45,611 nt of DNA, taken from the NCBI GenBank assembly GCA_947487955.1, contig CANKYV010000012.1:1-45611 (forward strand), written 5' to 3'. The notes beneath the pieces are model-generated. The model made no database searches, had not been told where the DNA came from, and saw nothing but the letters and a program-made list of their open reading frames with translations. The position numbers and the translations under genes are program-made. How positions within the stretch are numbered: position 1 is the stretch's first letter; each line of letters starts with the position of its first letter. The DNA is from Alphaproteobacteria bacterium (GTDB lineage Bacteria > Pseudomonadota > Alphaproteobacteria > Paracaedibacterales > CAITNM01). Below, one piece after another: positions 16,930-25,032 of the stretch.

Positions 16930-17126
16930 TTCCTTAATATAGTCTTATCCATCCTCCAGCTGGTGCCAATTGGCATTTTGACTTCACGAAATTGAGTTTT
17001 CAAAAGAGGCGAATATTTGACACCCCAGCGATTTACTGTCGCATGGAATAGCTTGCAGCATTACTTCCTTGGGAAAATAACATCCTTTGAACTTACCGCT
17101 AAATTCTTAAACTTTGCGATAGAACC
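16930..17126 (-). mobile_element. IS6-family insertion sequence relic with one terminal inverted repeat
   Basis: On the minus strand the end GGTTCTATCGCAAAGT (17126-17111) is an IS6/IS26-type terminal repeat. About 15 bases inside, frames read KFKGCYFPKEVMLQAI, then after a deletion and frame change TVNRWGVKYSPLLKTQFR, then KMPIGTSWRMDKT. These are the N-terminal zinc/HTH region, the STVNRW helix and the RPVGxSWRMDET lead-in to the first catalytic Asp of IS6 transposases. About 30 residues before TVNRW are missing and everything after the first Asp is gone, so it cannot be active. Confidence 0.8.
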
Positions 17127-17279
17127 AAAAACGCTTAGCCATGATATGCCATATTAGTTCAATCAGCTCTGATAATGTTATTGTATCTTGAATTTTATCA
17201 AAGGAACTATTACATGTTACTTAATCAACAATAGTGTCTTGTTATGTTGGTTGAATTTAACTTTTCGAAAGGATTATTT

Positions 17280-17921
17280 ATGAAAATTATAACTAAAATG
17301 CGCTCGTCATTATTTTCGCTGTTTGCAGTTCTAGGGTTAGCAACAACGTTAGCGGCTTCTGAAGAGACAGCATTAAATGGTGCAACTGCAACAGGTGGAG
17401 CTCACGTTATTGTATTCTCTGATAGCAAAGATAAAGTACTTCTTTTGGAAAGGGCTGATTATCCAAATATAGCAATGGCTCCTGGAAAATTTATAGGAAA
17501 AGGTGAGCTTCCAGCTGAAGCAGCTGTTATAGGCATAAAAGAAAGAACCGGACTTACCATTGATTCGGTAACATTTGTTCCAGTTGGTGCAGTTTCTAGA
17601 ACTAATGTAGATGTATATGGTAACAATGATACAGATCATTTTTTCTTTACCAACCAATGCACAGGCACACAACTGTTGAAGGAAGAGATGAAATCACCAT
17701 TTACGGATTCACACTGGGTTTCCGTGGTTGAAATATTGGAGAAAAACCCATTAAATGCCCCAAAAGTAGAAGTAACTGTTGATGGAAATACTCTTGAGAT
17801 TGATCGTTTTGTAGCTCTTGCTATCGAAAAAATTATCACTCAAAGACAAGGCATTGAAACCATTACTTTGCCTGACTATGACGGAAGACCAGGGCATCTT
17901 ATGCAATGGACTTTGTATTAA
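17280..17921 (+). CDS. Exported Nudix-fold protein with a degraded Nudix box
   Basis: Start at the ATG 7 bases after a GAAAGGA Shine-Dalgarno; an upstream in-frame ATG adds 12 unlikely residues. Residues 1-27 are a signal peptide (MKIITKMRSSLFSLFAVLGL, cleavage near LAAS). Residues 39-170 resemble a Nudix domain: HVIVFSDSKDKVLLLERADY, then the box at 69-92 reading GKFIGKGELPAEA then VIGIKERTGL. Compared with the MutT box (GGKIEMGE...RELQEEVG), the RE pair is IG and the EE pair is ER, so two of three metal-binding glutamates are missing. An exported Nudix is unusual. It may bind a nucleotide-like ligand without hydrolysis. IS6 relics lie on both sides. Confidence 0.75.
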   Translation: MKIITKMRSSLFSLFAVLGLATTLAASEETALNGATATGGAHVIVFSDSKDKVLLLERADYPNIAMAPGKFIGKGELPAEAAVIGIKERTGLTIDSVTFVPVGAVSRTNVDVYGNNDTDHFFFTNQCTGTQLLKEEMKSPFTDSHWVSVVEILEKNPLNAPKVEVTVDGNTLEIDRFVALAIEKIITQRQGIETITLPDYDGRPGHLMQWTLY

Positions 17922-18059
17922 TTTTGGGGCTAGTACCTGACTTTTAAAAAGTTATGATGCAAAAATGTACATAAAACATTGCAAACTGTAGCATTCAAAG
18001 CAGTTAATATTGAAAGAAAAACTGTTATTACTACTACCTGGTAAAAAATTGCATAATGA

Positions 18060-18110
18060 GGTTCTGTAGCAAAAGTCAAACTTACTCATTTGAAATTTTG
18101 CGACAGAACC
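18060..18110. repeat. Pair of inward-facing IS6-type terminal repeats (MITE-like remnant)
   Basis: GGTTCTGTAGCAAAAGTC at 18060 faces GGTTCTGTCGCAAAATTTC read from the other strand at 18110. They are two IS6-like ends only about 15 bases apart, able to form a hairpin with about 14 pairs. This looks like an IS that has lost its entire interior. The remaining 17922-18059 stretch shows nothing I recognise. Confidence 0.65.
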
Positions 18111-18156
18111 TTTGATCCAGGATCTTGAATAATATCAATTTTTTTACTCTAAAATC

Positions 18157-19776
18157 TCAACACCACGCAAACTCAACCTGGGTAGCCTTGGCTTCGAATC
18201 GTTCAAGATCGCCCTCAACAAGTAACGTCTGCCCCTTCGCATTCAATCCCAATATGTGCGTTGCCACATCGTCAATGAAACTACGATTATGGCTTACAAA
18301 CAAAACCGTGCCCTCAAAAGCGCTCAATCCTTCCGCCAAAACATCAATGCTTTGCATATCAAGGTGATTTGTAGGCTCGTCTAAAATAATCGTATTCGCT
18401 TTTTTAGCCAGCAAACAGCACAAGCCTACACGGTTTTTCTCACCACCCGATAACACATTTAACGGCTTAAACACATCATCGCCCTTAAACAAAAACGCGC
18501 CAAGCATTGCTCTAGCCTGGCCCATACTTAAGTGCTGATTCAGCTGCATCATATTTTCAAGTACTGTCGCCTTTGGCATCAAGTAATCAAGCTGATCCTG
18601 GGCAAAGTACGACACATCCACATCATGTCCCAGCTCAACTTCACCTTCTAATTTTGGCACCATACCTAATAGCGTTTTAATTAACGTCGATTTTCCAATT
18701 CCATTCGCTCCCACAATCGCCAGGCGCTGTTGCCGCTCAACCTTAAAACTCAGTTTTTTAACCAGGGGCTGAGAATAGCCAATAGACAAATCTTTTGCTT
18801 GCAACACAATGCGTCCACTTTTTTTAGCACACTCAAGTTTCACACTCATTGGTGGATTTTTCTCATCCACCTTCAAATTCATATCCGCATTATAAAGCTT
18901 TTGCAGCATCTTCACGCGGCTTTGTACCTGGCGCGCCTTGCTAGCTGATGCCCTAAAGCGATCAACGAATTGTTGCACTTGCTGAGCTTTTGCCCCCAAG
19001 TTCTGCTTTTGTGCTTGAATCTGCTCTTGCTCCAGCTCATACGCTTCTAAGAATTTGTCATAGTTGCCCACATACGCGTTTATTTCACCATGATGCAAAT
19101 GCAAAATGTTGGTAGCTAAGCGGTTTATCAGAGAACGATCATGGGATACAAACACCAAACATCCTTTGAAGCTTTTTAAAAAACGTTCAACCCATTCCAT
19201 GCTAGGTAAATCAAGGTGGTTGGTAGGCTCGTCAAGTACCAAGAAATTTGGCTTTTTCAAAAACAGACGCACCAACTCAAGGCGCATGCGCCAGCCACCC
19301 GACAAGGTTTTTGGATTTTTATCAAAATCAGAAGTTTTAAATCCAAGACCACATAATAATTCTTTAGCTTCTGATTCAATTGAAAACCCATCCAAATACG
19401 TAAGCTCGTGCATAATATCATCATACTTTTTGGCAATCGCATCAGAATAGGAATGCTCCATTTCTTTTAAGACTTCTTCTAATTGTTTTTGTAAACCAAG
19501 CACATGCTCAGCGCCGCTTAACGCTTCTTCTAAAAGGGTAGGCAGAGGATTCGGATTAGGCTCCTGCGGCAAATATCCAATCACCGTATCGCGTGGTTTC
19601 GTCACCGTCCCATCATCCGCTTCATCAAGCCCGCATAAAATATTTAAAAGTGTTGATTTTCCTGATCCATTAACGCCAACAAGTCCTACACACCCAACCT
19701 CTGGAAAACGATAGGTGACGCTGTTTAAAACAACTCTCCCACCAAAACGGCGCGTTAAATTTTGCAGAGCAAGCAT
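18157..19776 (-). CDS. ABC-F family ATPase (duplicated ABC cassette, no membrane domain)
   Basis: Two nucleotide-binding domains: the first with Walker A GVNGSGKST, signature LSGGWRMRLEL and Walker B FLVLDEPTNHLD; the second with GANGIGKST, LSGGEKNRVGL and TIILDEPTNHLD. They are joined by the charged helical linker (EAYELEQEQIQAQKQN) typical of ABC-F. These soluble proteins bind the ribosomal E site and rescue or regulate translation. I start at MLALQNLTRRFGGR, where ABC-F proteins normally begin; the first ATG would add 13 hydrophobic residues. Neither has a good Shine-Dalgarno. The exact subfamily (YheS, YbiT or other) is not resolved. Confidence 0.92.
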   Translation of the reverse strand: MLALQNLTRRFGGRVVLNSVTYRFPEVGCVGLVGVNGSGKSTLLNILCGLDEADDGTVTKPRDTVIGYLPQEPNPNPLPTLLEEALSGAEHVLGLQKQLEEVLKEMEHSYSDAIAKKYDDIMHELTYLDGFSIESEAKELLCGLGFKTSDFDKNPKTLSGGWRMRLELVRLFLKKPNFLVLDEPTNHLDLPSMEWVERFLKSFKGCLVFVSHDRSLINRLATNILHLHHGEINAYVGNYDKFLEAYELEQEQIQAQKQNLGAKAQQVQQFVDRFRASASKARQVQSRVKMLQKLYNADMNLKVDEKNPPMSVKLECAKKSGRIVLQAKDLSIGYSQPLVKKLSFKVERQQRLAIVGANGIGKSTLIKTLLGMVPKLEGEVELGHDVDVSYFAQDQLDYLMPKATVLENMMQLNQHLSMGQARAMLGAFLFKGDDVFKPLNVLSGGEKNRVGLCCLLAKKANTIILDEPTNHLDMQSIDVLAEGLSAFEGTVLFVSHNRSFIDDVATHILGLNAKGQTLLVEGDLERFEAKATQVEFAWC

Positions 19777-19912
19777 AGGAAAAAATCTTTTAAAAATATC
19801 TGCCAGTAATAGCATATTAACGGCATTTTCCCTACGAAATCTTTCATTAACTCGTTATTAAATTTCTACACGGTACAGTTTAGATAAAGCGAAACGAGTA
19901 AAAGGAAGAAAG

Positions 19913-20437
19913 ATGAAAAAATTAGAAATGTTACTAGCAATTTTTTTAAGCATCCACATGCAAACCTTTGCTATGGATACTGAAGAAAAAATAGATTTCG
20001 AAGATCAGGCACTAAAATTATCTACAAATCTGTGCACTATTTTCAGAACAAGTGCGCTAGAAAAAGCAAGGGATATTGCTAGTTGTTCTGAAGAACAAAA
20101 AGAAGCACTGGCGGCTCAAGCAATGCAAGTGTTTACAAACAATATTCCATTACTTATGCAAAGTGTGCCTTCTGAAAGACAAAACGAATTTACGGATCAA
20201 GTAACTGATCTCATGCAAAAAGCAGCGAATGCTTATCCTGCGCAAATGAGCGTTCAGTTTATTGTGGATGGAATTACAGCGCTTTCCGCACTTGATGAAG
20301 CAGCTTTTGTGCAACGAATTAAAGAGACAAAAAGCGCTATTCAAACAGCTATTAATACCATTCAACCACCACGTGATCTTCGCTTTGTTTCTCACACGTT
20401 ATGCGCAAAAATAGGATTTGTTGGTAGTGGCATCTAA
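19913..20437 (+). CDS. Small secreted helical protein
   Basis: 174 residues with signal peptide MKKLEMLLAIFLSIHMQTFAMD, the same FAM-D type of cleavage context as the 13304 product. A strong AAAAGGAAG Shine-Dalgarno sets the start. The rest is amphipathic helix (EKARDIASCSEEQKEALAAQ and so on) with two cysteines and no known domain. A hairpin follows the stop. Confidence 0.6.
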   Translation: MKKLEMLLAIFLSIHMQTFAMDTEEKIDFEDQALKLSTNLCTIFRTSALEKARDIASCSEEQKEALAAQAMQVFTNNIPLLMQSVPSERQNEFTDQVTDLMQKAANAYPAQMSVQFIVDGITALSALDEAAFVQRIKETKSAIQTAINTIQPPRDLRFVSHTLCAKIGFVGSGI

Positions 20438-20453
20438 ATTCTATTGAATAAAT

Positions 20454-20500
20454 CCAGTGGCTTAATTAACGAACAATTGTTTAAACCCACTGGTAGATTT
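20454..20500 (+). terminator. Possible terminator after the 19913 gene
   Basis: CCAGTGG pairs with CCACTGG across a 26-base loop and is followed by TAGATTTTTC. The stem is short and the loop long, so it is only a candidate. Confidence 0.35.
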
Positions 20501-20553
20501 TTCAAAAAAAGGCTATGAAAAAAGAGCATTTTAATTTTTAAATGGGGTTTTCC

Positions 20554-21078
20554 ATGAAACTTGCTCTTCAACAAATAAAGAATTCATCCGTATTTATAAC
20601 GTTCATTGGCTTTGGTTTATTATTTTTTTGTGGTCAGGTAACCATACCAATTCAGCCCGTAGCTATTACGTTGCAAACAGTTGCTATGCTCGTGATTGGG
20701 CTGACCTTTTCAAAAGCAGATGCACTCAAAAGTGCTACAAGCTACCTGATGATAGGGGCACTAGGCGCTCCAGTTTTTGCTAACTTCAGTGGTGGTTTCA
20801 CAAAATTAATGGGCCCTGCAGGTGGTTTCTATTTTGGTTTTTTGGTTGCAGTTTGGGTAATGTGCACCCTTAGAGAACGTTTTTCTCATGCAAATACTAA
20901 AGAAATGTTGCTAATCGCTTTTGCCGGCCAAACAACGTTGTACGTGTGCGGCATACTTTGGCTTTGCGCGTATGTAAGCCCTGATAAAGCCATCGCCTTC
21001 GGTCTAACACCATTTATCATTCCAGGACTAGTAAAGTCAGTATTGGTGGCTTCTATTGTCGGCTATTTGAAGAAGTAG
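20554..21078 (+). CDS. bioY: Biotin transporter substrate-binding S component
   Basis: About 174 residues with six hydrophobic segments. The BioY signatures are present: QVTIPIQPVAITLQTVAML near residue 27, YLMIGALGAPVFANFSGG near 64, and the glycine-rich LMGPAGGFYFGF loop near 84. BioY captures biotin in the membrane, either alone or with the ECF energising module, whose genes are not in this window. I chose the second ATG because the GGGGTTTTCC before it is a reasonable Shine-Dalgarno. This suggests the organism imports biotin instead of making it. Confidence 0.93.
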   Translation: MKLALQQIKNSSVFITFIGFGLLFFCGQVTIPIQPVAITLQTVAMLVIGLTFSKADALKSATSYLMIGALGAPVFANFSGGFTKLMGPAGGFYFGFLVAVWVMCTLRERFSHANTKEMLLIAFAGQTTLYVCGILWLCAYVSPDKAIAFGLTPFIIPGLVKSVLVASIVGYLKK

Positions 21079-21136
21079 TGTTTTTAAATTACGTTAGTGG
21101 GTGAGGCGCTGCAAGGCGCCTTGTTCACTATCTTCT

Positions 21137-21171
21137 CGTCATTGCGAGCCCTCACAGAGGGCGTGGCAATC
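21137..21171. repeat. Dispersed palindromic repeat, copy 5
   Basis: CGTCATTGCGAGCCCTCACAG pairing with GAGGGCGTGGCAATC. The stem GCCCTC/GAGGGC is perfect. The family head is intact; the CCAGT tail is missing, replaced by a T-rich run (CTTTTTCTTT), so it could act as a terminator for bioY. Confidence 0.8.
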
Positions 21172-21206
21172 TTTTTCTTTATTGCTAGCTCGTCCTTCCC
21201 CACTAC

Positions 21207-21260
21207 CGTCATTGCGTGCCTTCGCAGAGGGCGTGGCAATCCAGTGTATAATATCAATAC
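21207..21260. repeat. Dispersed palindromic repeat, copy 6
   Basis: CGTCATTGCGTGCCTTCGCAG, then AGGGCGTGGCAATCCAGTG and the ATAATATCAATAC tail. It is the most complete example of head, stem and tail, and lies about 35 bases after copy 5 in the same orientation. Confidence 0.8.
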
Positions 21261-21447
21261 TTAGATTCCACGAAGCCCTAAAAGAAGCACCTACTAACAA
21301 ATACTTTTTTAAAAACCACTGAAATTCGCGCATTTCAAGTATTTACATAAGTAAAAAATATTAATAATATGATATATACTTAAATTCATATTGACTTTAG
21401 TTGTGGGTGAAGCTTATTATAGTTAAAATTTTAATAAAAACTTAATT

Positions 21448-21906
21448 ATGATCTTGGAATTTATTAACACAATACTTCCTTTCATTGAAAAGTATAAGAA
21501 ATGTATTGCATATAACGAGCATATAAAAAATTCTACACAATTCTTGATTAATGAACTGGATAATCTAGAATGGGCATCTTCTGTTTGTTCTTATCCTTGT
21601 ATGCCAGGCTACATACGAATTATACTTTTTTCACTTTTAGATGTTTTTGATTCAAAGCATTGGGAAAAACATACATTATTGAAAAGAAAAGCTAAAATAA
21701 AATTTAATGAAATATCCACGGCAATACAAGAATTAGAGAAGCGTTCTAAAGAATTGAAAGCGTATTATCATGTAAATACAAAACATCATCTCATACTAGA
21801 AGAAAAATCTTTGCAGCATTTACGCAAGCTTTTTCAAGAATTCTTAACTGCTTTAGAACACAAGAATTTTCTAGACAACATCTACACGAAAATATTTAAA
21901 TTCTAA
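21448..21906 (+). CDS. Hypothetical helical protein
   Basis: 152 residues, no signal peptide. It is rich in charged helices (IKFNEISTAIQELEKRSKEL) and has a central hydrophobic stretch, GYIRIILFSLLDVF, perhaps membrane-associating. No domain recognised. No clear Shine-Dalgarno. Its stop overlaps the converging toxin gene by four bases. Confidence 0.5.
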   Translation: MILEFINTILPFIEKYKKCIAYNEHIKNSTQFLINELDNLEWASSVCSYPCMPGYIRIILFSLLDVFDSKHWEKHTLLKRKAKIKFNEISTAIQELEKRSKELKAYYHVNTKHHLILEEKSLQHLRKLFQEFLTALEHKNFLDNIYTKIFKF

Positions 21907-22181
21907 TGATAAACTTCCCGCCGATGCCCTAAATCCAACGCCACAATCGTTAAAATATCATCCTGAATATCAACAATGATGCGATAATCACCTACACGAA
22001 ACCGCCAATATCCGCGCAATGATCCCGATAAAGGTTTTGCCAAAATTTTGGGATTGTTATGCTGTAATACTCGATCTTCAAGAAAATCAATGATTCGTTG
22101 TTGTTGATTCTTCTCTAAGCGTTTGAATTTCTTATTGAAATCTACATCAAATTTTAATATCCAATGCTTAGTCGAGATCAT
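21903..22181 (-). CDS. RelE/ParE-type toxin
   Basis: 92 residues: FDVDFNKKFKRLEKNQQQRI helix pair, LAKPLSGSLRGYWRFRVGDY and RIIVDIQDDILTIVALDLGHR. This is the standard RelE layout, with a basic R-x-G-DYR-hydrophobic core and the C-terminal LGHRREVY tail that carries catalytic-type residues. The start overlaps the antitoxin stop by 14 bases, showing translational coupling. It should cleave ribosome-bound mRNA, or act on gyrase if ParE-like. Confidence 0.88.
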   Translation of the reverse strand: MISTKHWILKFDVDFNKKFKRLEKNQQQRIIDFLEDRVLQHNNPKILAKPLSGSLRGYWRFRVGDYRIIVDIQDDILTIVALDLGHRREVYH

Positions 22182-22392
22182 ACATTTTCTTCATTTCCTC
22201 AAGCGTATACGTTTTCAGCGTTCCGGCCTTCTTTTTGCGCTCATATTCTGCAATTGCTTTATAAGTACTTTCATGCACATCAAGGTATTCTAAAATTGCT
22301 TCTTTTACATAATAGCTTTTTGGCCTGTTCGTCTCCAAAGCAAGAGCAGTCAAACGACGATCAAGATCTTCTGGCAAGCGTACTCCCAACAT
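22168..22392 (-). CDS. Ribbon-helix-helix antitoxin
   Basis: 74 residues. The N-terminal LGVRLPEDLDRRLTALALE followed by RPKSYYVKEAILEYLD is a MetJ/Arc-type RHH DNA-binding fold, as in RelB/StbD/CopG antitoxins. The C-terminal AEYERKKKAGTLKTYTLEEM is the toxin-wrapping tail. An AAGGTGG Shine-Dalgarno supports the ATG. Antitoxin-first order with overlap to the RelE-like toxin. Confidence 0.87.
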   Translation of the reverse strand: MLGVRLPEDLDRRLTALALETNRPKSYYVKEAILEYLDVHESTYKAIAEYERKKKAGTLKTYTLEEMKKMYDLD

Positions 22393-22424
22393 ATAATATC
22401 CACCTTGTTAAAATGCTTAAGGTT

Positions 22425-22452
22425 ACTATATCACAAAGTACATGTTTTACAA
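22425..22452 (-). promoter_or_regulatory. Candidate promoter of the RHH/RelE operon
   Basis: Minus strand: TTGTAA, 16-base spacer, TATAGT, about 33 bases before the antitoxin ATG. The spacing is good and the boxes each match 4-5 of 6 positions. The RHH antitoxin would be expected to bind here. Confidence 0.45.
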
Positions 22453-22540
22453 GTTAAATTTGTTTAACATATTTTGTGCGTTAGACTTCTTTCGAAACTA
22501 AAAATCAATCAAGTATCTAGATAGAAAACCGATCTCTCCA

Positions 22541-22612
22541 GAAAGTGTAAGCCGAAGCGAAAGCGAAGTCCCGTTGAAAAACGGGATCAGAGTCCAGTGA
22601 TTAATATCGATA
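22541..22612. repeat. Dispersed palindromic repeat, copy 7 (divergent)
   Basis: GCGAAGCGAAAGC-type core followed by GTCCCGTTGAAAAACGGGAT, a perfect ATCCCGTT-type hairpin with a 4-5 base loop, then the family tail GTCCAGTGATTAATATCGATA. Tail and position match the family; the stem sequence is different. Confidence 0.6.
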
Positions 22613-22771
22613 TATCTAACCGGTTTCCACGCAGGCTATGCTTGGTGGAAAGACGCAAAGAAAATTTAGAGTATAGGTTTGGAAGAAATCTATTCTGATC
22701 CCCATTCTTCAAATATTTTCTTACAAAAAGTATTTTTAAATCATTTTTTAATATATTTCGGTGTACTCTGG

Positions 22772-22794
22772 CCCCACCCAGAATGAGGGTGGGG
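22772..22794. terminator. GC-rich hairpin downstream of def
   Basis: CCCCACCC-AGAATGA-GGGTGGGG is a perfect 8-pair stem with a 7-base loop in an AT-rich gap, 34 bases beyond the def stop. It has no adjacent T run on the minus strand, so intrinsic termination is doubtful, but it should still form a stable RNA end. Confidence 0.4.
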
Positions 22795-22827
22795 GTGGTT
22801 AGGGTTTACCTACAGATACAGAGCTCT

Positions 22828-23427
22828 TTACCCTAGTCCTCTGCTTTTCCTAAATTCATCAGAAGCCATAATTGCTTCTGTAAATCCAAAATCACGCTTA
22901 TCTTCCACAAGAAGAGGAAAAAGGATTCCTTCTAAATGGTTAAACTCATGTTGAAAAACGCGTGCATGAAAATTAGAGGCCTTAACTGTTTGCTTGTTTC
23001 CTTCCAGATCAGTGTATTCATACTGAATATGCGTATGCCGCCATACTTTTCCCATCATGCCAGGAACAGACAAACATCCCTCCCATTCAAGATTCTTTTC
23101 ATCACTTAGCGGTGTGTAACTAGGGTTAATCATAATGCGCATAGGATGTGCTACACCGTCTGTCTTATAGCGCGGGTGTGTTGCAGGAACAGCAAACATT
23201 ACAATTCGTTTTAATATGCCAATTTGTGGAGCTGCAATGCCAACATTACCCATTCCTTTTGTAGCTAATTTCATCTGTTCTAATATCTCATGCGCTAAAG
23301 GCATCTCCTCAGGGAGCTTAAAAGGCAAGGATTTTTCATATAACTTCGGGTTTCCAAAGTGTAAAATCTTCGGTGCTGTTTGGTCTTCTTGGCTGGGGTA
23401 ATCAAAGGTTGCTGAAATGGTGCTCAT
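22828..23427 (-). CDS. def: Peptide deformylase
   Basis: Removes the formyl group from the initiator Met of new proteins. All three motifs are present: GIAAPQIG, EGCLSVPG (metal Cys) and HEFNHLEG (HExxH). I start at the ATG giving MSTISATFDYPSQ because an AGGAGAG Shine-Dalgarno lies 5 bases upstream and the length (199 residues) then fits the family. The frame stays open for 86 more codons to a GTG that overlaps the upstream gene's TGA. That stretch includes a signal-like segment (MIVHSFLCFGCVALNF), so a longer product cannot be excluded. There is no fmt partner here. Confidence 0.93.
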   Translation of the reverse strand: MSTISATFDYPSQEDQTAPKILHFGNPKLYEKSLPFKLPEEMPLAHEILEQMKLATKGMGNVGIAAPQIGILKRIVMFAVPATHPRYKTDGVAHPMRIMINPSYTPLSDEKNLEWEGCLSVPGMMGKVWRHTHIQYEYTDLEGNKQTVKASNFHARVFQHEFNHLEGILFPLLVEDKRDFGFTEAIMASDEFRKSRGLG

Positions 23428-23681
23428 AGTTACTCTCCTAATCTGGGATATATTAAAACGCGTAGGAATTTCTCGTAGATGATGCATGGCAAACAATTCC
23501 GTTGAAAAATTCAAGGCTACGCATCCAAAACACAAAAAAGAATGCACTATCATAGATGCGAGTTTTTTATCCTTAAAATGCATAAGATTATCTCTTGATT
23601 CAGTGACTTCTGGCATTAGTTCATTAAATATATTAATTTGCTGCGTTAATAAAATAAAATTTTCTCTTAATACGAGAAATC

Positions 23682-24188
23682 TCACCCAACAACCATCCCC
23701 TTCAACTTCTCCAAGAAATCAAAAGGTGCAGCTTTGCTAGCATTTAGCCAACGAATCATCTCATCAATTTTTGCCATAACCTTGGAATTATCAGTGCTGG
23801 TATCATCTCTCCAAACAGTAGCAGCGTAAATAAGTGCGCATAAAAACAACAAATTTTGTACATAACGCGCCGTGTTCCAGTGCAGTTCTAATTCTTGATG
23901 CCATCCATCAATTGCTGTCAGAATTTGTGACTGTCCCTCGCATACAAGTTTTGTGCTTAAACTTTGTGAATTCCAAATGTTTAAAATGCACGTACGCTTT
24001 TCAGTTAAACTATCAAACACCAGCATCATCAGGTCAAATAATGTTTCATTTTCACTATGGCGACTAACTGTTGAAAGCTTGCCTGTTACAGCTTCAAGTC
24101 GATCATGAATTAGCACTTGAATATCTTCAAATGTAAGCTCCGATTCCATCTGTTCAGCCTTCTCCCAAATCGCACAAATATCAAGCAT
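23682..24188 (-). CDS. TetR/COQ9-like helical protein
   Basis: 168 helical residues. The stretch ENETLFDLMMLVFDSLTEKR and the late YAATVWRDDTSTDNSKVMAKIDEMIRWL match the pattern seen in alphaproteobacterial COQ9 family proteins (an FDxLMxRFDxLxPHR helix, and W-DDSPD-xxTMAxLDxxL). COQ9 binds lipids and assists ubiquinone hydroxylation. A UbiH-type hydroxylase lies 1.7 kb away, which fits. It overlaps znuA by 8 bases in the same operon. The assignment is from pattern memory only. Confidence 0.55.
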   Translation of the reverse strand: MLDICAIWEKAEQMESELTFEDIQVLIHDRLEAVTGKLSTVSRHSENETLFDLMMLVFDSLTEKRTCILNIWNSQSLSTKLVCEGQSQILTAIDGWHQELELHWNTARYVQNLLFLCALIYAATVWRDDTSTDNSKVMAKIDEMIRWLNASKAAPFDFLEKLKGMVVG

Positions 24189-25032
24189 TTTTCATGGCCT
24201 CAGCTATGGTAGCGGCGTTGTACCAAAGCGTATCTTGCAAGCTTAAATCATCCTTTAAGGTATCAGCATACAACGTGCCTTTAATATTTTTCCCAGTCTC
24301 ATTAGCAATAACGTTCATAATTTTCGGATTCGATAAATTCTCTAGAAAAATGGCTGAAATTTTTAGCTCACGAATTTGAGTGACTAAGTTTTTTAAGTCT
24401 TTTGCCGAAGGGTCATCACTTGTGCTAATGCCATGGGGACTCAATACCGTTACATCATAACACTGTCCAAAATAGGCAAAGGCATCATGGGTTGTTAACA
24501 TAACACGTTTAGAGCGTTCAATTGATGCAAAAAGTTCGGTGATGTCTCTTTGCAATTTTGCAAACGTTGCTTTAAGGCTTATTGCATTCTTTTCAAAAGC
24601 GGATGTGTATTGGGGAAAGGTCATCTTCAAGGCATTTGCCATATTATCAATCATTACCGCCACAAGTGTTGGATTTTGCCAAATATGGGGGTCTGGCAAT
24701 TTCCCTAAATATCTAGGGGTAATGTTTTCACTCGCAACAATAATTTTGCAATTATGTCCCGATGCATTAATTAAATGCTGAATCCACCCTTCTAAATTCA
24801 AGCCATTAATAATAATCAGATTTGCTTTTGCCAAAAGTTTTGAATCACTTGGGCGTGGTTGGTATAAATGAGGATCCGCCGACGATGGCACAATAGAGTG
24901 CACAGAAATTTCTTCAACGCCTTGGCACAGCTGTGCACACAGATCTTTCAAAATTGAAAAACTGCATACAACTGTTTCTGCCTGTAAGTATGAAATACTT
25001 AAAAGTAGGAAAAAATAACGAACTAACTTCAT
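24181..25032 (-). CDS. znuA: Zinc/manganese ABC transporter periplasmic binding protein
   Basis: 283 residues with signal peptide MKLVRYFFLLLSISYLQA. Cluster A-I metal-binding ligands are visible: His in DPHLYQPRPSD, His in DPHIWQNP, His in TTHDAFAYFG and Asp in GTLYADTL. The His-rich loop of classical ZnuA is absent, so manganese is also possible. No permease or ATPase genes are adjacent, so the rest of the transporter must be elsewhere. It overlaps the proC stop by four bases (ATGA). Confidence 0.87.
   Translation of the reverse strand: MKLVRYFFLLLSISYLQAETVVCSFSILKDLCAQLCQGVEEISVHSIVPSSADPHLYQPRPSDSKLLAKANLIIINGLNLEGWIQHLINASGHNCKIIVASENITPRYLGKLPDPHIWQNPTLVAVMIDNMANALKMTFPQYTSAFEKNAISLKATFAKLQRDITELFASIERSKRVMLTTHDAFAYFGQCYDVTVLSPHGISTSDDPSAKDLKNLVTQIRELKISAIFLENLSNPKIMNVIANETGKNIKGTLYADTLKDDLSLQDTLWYNAATIAEAMKNA

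Larger units (their letters stand above)
21079..21447. other. Gene-free gap with two palindromic repeats
   Basis: This 369-base gap contains repeat copies 5 and 6. Short ORFs on either strand here read through the repeats and have no support. The last 190 bases are very AT-rich and show nothing else I can name; they probably hold the promoter of the 21448 gene. Confidence 0.6.
22393..22827. other. Intergenic gap with TA promoter, palindromic repeat and GC hairpin
   Basis: The 435 bases between the antitoxin start and the def stop hold a candidate promoter for the toxin-antitoxin operon, repeat copy 7 and an 8-pair GC-rich hairpin. No credible ORF is present on either strand. Confidence 0.6.

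Noticed and set aside
17373-17839. Two minus-strand ORFs opposite the Nudix gene
   Set aside because: Antisense shadows of a coding frame; no start signals and no recognisable domains.
21101-21333. Short ORFs on both strands in the gap after bioY
   Set aside because: They are read through two palindromic repeats and have repeat-derived composition, with no Shine-Dalgarno or known motif.
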